DNA of 15,080 nt from JALNYB01 sp023230065. GTDB lineage: Archaea; Thermoplasmatota; Thermoplasmata; Methanomassiliicoccales; Methanomethylophilaceae. The translations under genes were made by a program, and so were the position numbers. The stretch's first letter is position 1, and each line of letters begins with the position of its first letter. Shown piece after piece: positions 14,732-15,080 of the stretch. Location of the stretch: NCBI GenBank assembly GCA_034006405.1, contig JAVESW010000022.1:1-15080 (forward strand), written 5' to 3'. The notes below the pieces were generated by a model. That model did no database searches. It was not told the DNA's origin and was given only the letters and a program-made list of their open reading frames with translations.

Positions 14732-14794
14732 GGACTCGGCTATGACGTCGCCTTGACATGGCGGAGATCCTGGATTCGAATTCCAGCGGGTCCA
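14732..14794 (+). pseudogene. Val(GAC) tRNA relic lacking the D arm
   Basis: GGACTCG (14732-14738) pairs with CGGGTCC (14787-14793) as a seven-pair acceptor stem with one G-U. The anticodon arm TCGCC-TTGACAT-GGCGG (14748-14764) is complete with anticodon GAC (14755-14757). The T arm is CTGGA-TTCGAAT-TCCAG (14770-14786), the discriminator is A14794, and a T-run follows. Only nine bases join the acceptor to the anticodon stem, where about 19 are normal, so the D stem and loop are missing. The near-invariant G53-C61 pair is replaced by A-T. It is 63 bases long with no encoded CCA. It is most likely a broken tRNA gene or an old attachment-site copy. Confidence 0.75.
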
Positions 14795-15080
14795 TTTTTC
14801 TTACGGTTTTTGAGATTTGTTGTGATATTGTTGTTTAAATATTCTGTTTCGTTTCTGATTTTCAGTTTTAGCTCATTTGGCAGATGCTTGGAATTTTGAT
14901 ATATTTGCGGTTTTTCCATAGAAAAACGTCGTGATATTGTTTTGGAATGGGGCTATTCTGTGTTGTGATTTTGATCGGGCTGAACTGAAGTCATAATGAA
15001 TGTACTTCGATTTCGTGTACGGCATTTTGTGGACACAAGAGAAAAAACCAACCGCGCTCGCAAATCAGAGATTTGCTCTC
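14795..15080. other. Non-coding right end with small repeats
   Basis: I see no gene that can be supported. An 11-base direct repeat gtgatattgtt occurs at 14822 and 14931. TTTTTC-cat-aGAAAAA forms a small hairpin near 14908-14925. A GTG at 15029 opens a frame to the window edge (VDTREKTNRARKSEICS), possibly a gene start but more likely part of a palindromic repeat. GCAAATC (15060-15066) and GATTTGC (15070-15076) pair around AGA. Confidence 0.4.

Noticed and set aside
14822..14941. Two copies of gtgatattgtt as a possible CRISPR-like or direct-repeat element
   Set aside because: There are only two 11-base copies 109 bases apart, without regular spacing or a leader; chance is a fair explanation in AT-rich DNA.

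Overview
The window looks archaeal, most likely a methanogen of the Methanomicrobiales type (inference, moderate confidence). The signs are AT-rich TATA-type boxes about 25-30 bases before several starts, at least two apparently leaderless or nearly leaderless genes (around 9666 and 9844), no obvious bacterial -35/-10 pairs, and a Val tRNA relic with no encoded CCA followed directly by a T-run. No ribosomal or metabolic gene fixes the genus. The content is accessory: a defence island with no housekeeping genes.

Layout. Bases 1-326 hold a degenerate TGGAA-rich repeat, a short G-rich patch, a 30-base palindrome and a likely promoter. From 327 to 6657 a tight plus-strand operon encodes a complete type I restriction-modification system in the order hsdR (EcoEI-like), hsdM, hsdS, followed by a DUF2971 gene that overlaps the hsdS stop codon. 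Just past the DUF2971 stop lies a short relic of a second hsdS 3' end. The DUF2971 gene therefore sits between two hsdS tails, as expected for a specificity-gene or cargo exchange. hsdS also has a run of eight C at the end of its first recognition domain, a possible slippage site.

From 6820 to 9666 on the minus strand is a 948-residue STAND ATPase (DUF4062, NACHT/P-loop, winged-helix-like region, TPR-like helices), with an architecture like NPHP3. A 177-base divergent promoter region separates it from a plus-strand pair: a 622-residue pentapeptide-repeat protein with a C-terminal Rossmann/TIR-like domain, and a GNAT acetyltransferase. The GNAT gene converges on a minus-strand gene (12443-14440) for a membrane protein with four N-terminal helices, TrkA/RCK-like NAD-binding segments and a C-terminal RyR-like domain. 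Between these convergent genes lies a 108-base, precisely registered imperfect palindrome that supplies or overlaps both stop codons.

The right end (14441-15080) is mostly non-coding. It carries a Val(GAC) tRNA relic that lacks its D arm, perhaps an old integration site, and a palindrome near the window edge. By eye, hsdR/hsdM are much richer in G+C than the pentapeptide and GNAT genes, so the island was probably assembled piecemeal.

The best candidate for an undescribed system is the divergent cluster 6820-12345, possibly with the RyR membrane protein. It pairs a STAND sensor carrying an N-terminal DUF4062 domain with a pentapeptide protein carrying a TIR-like domain and an acetyltransferase. 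A functional link among these is inference from position only.
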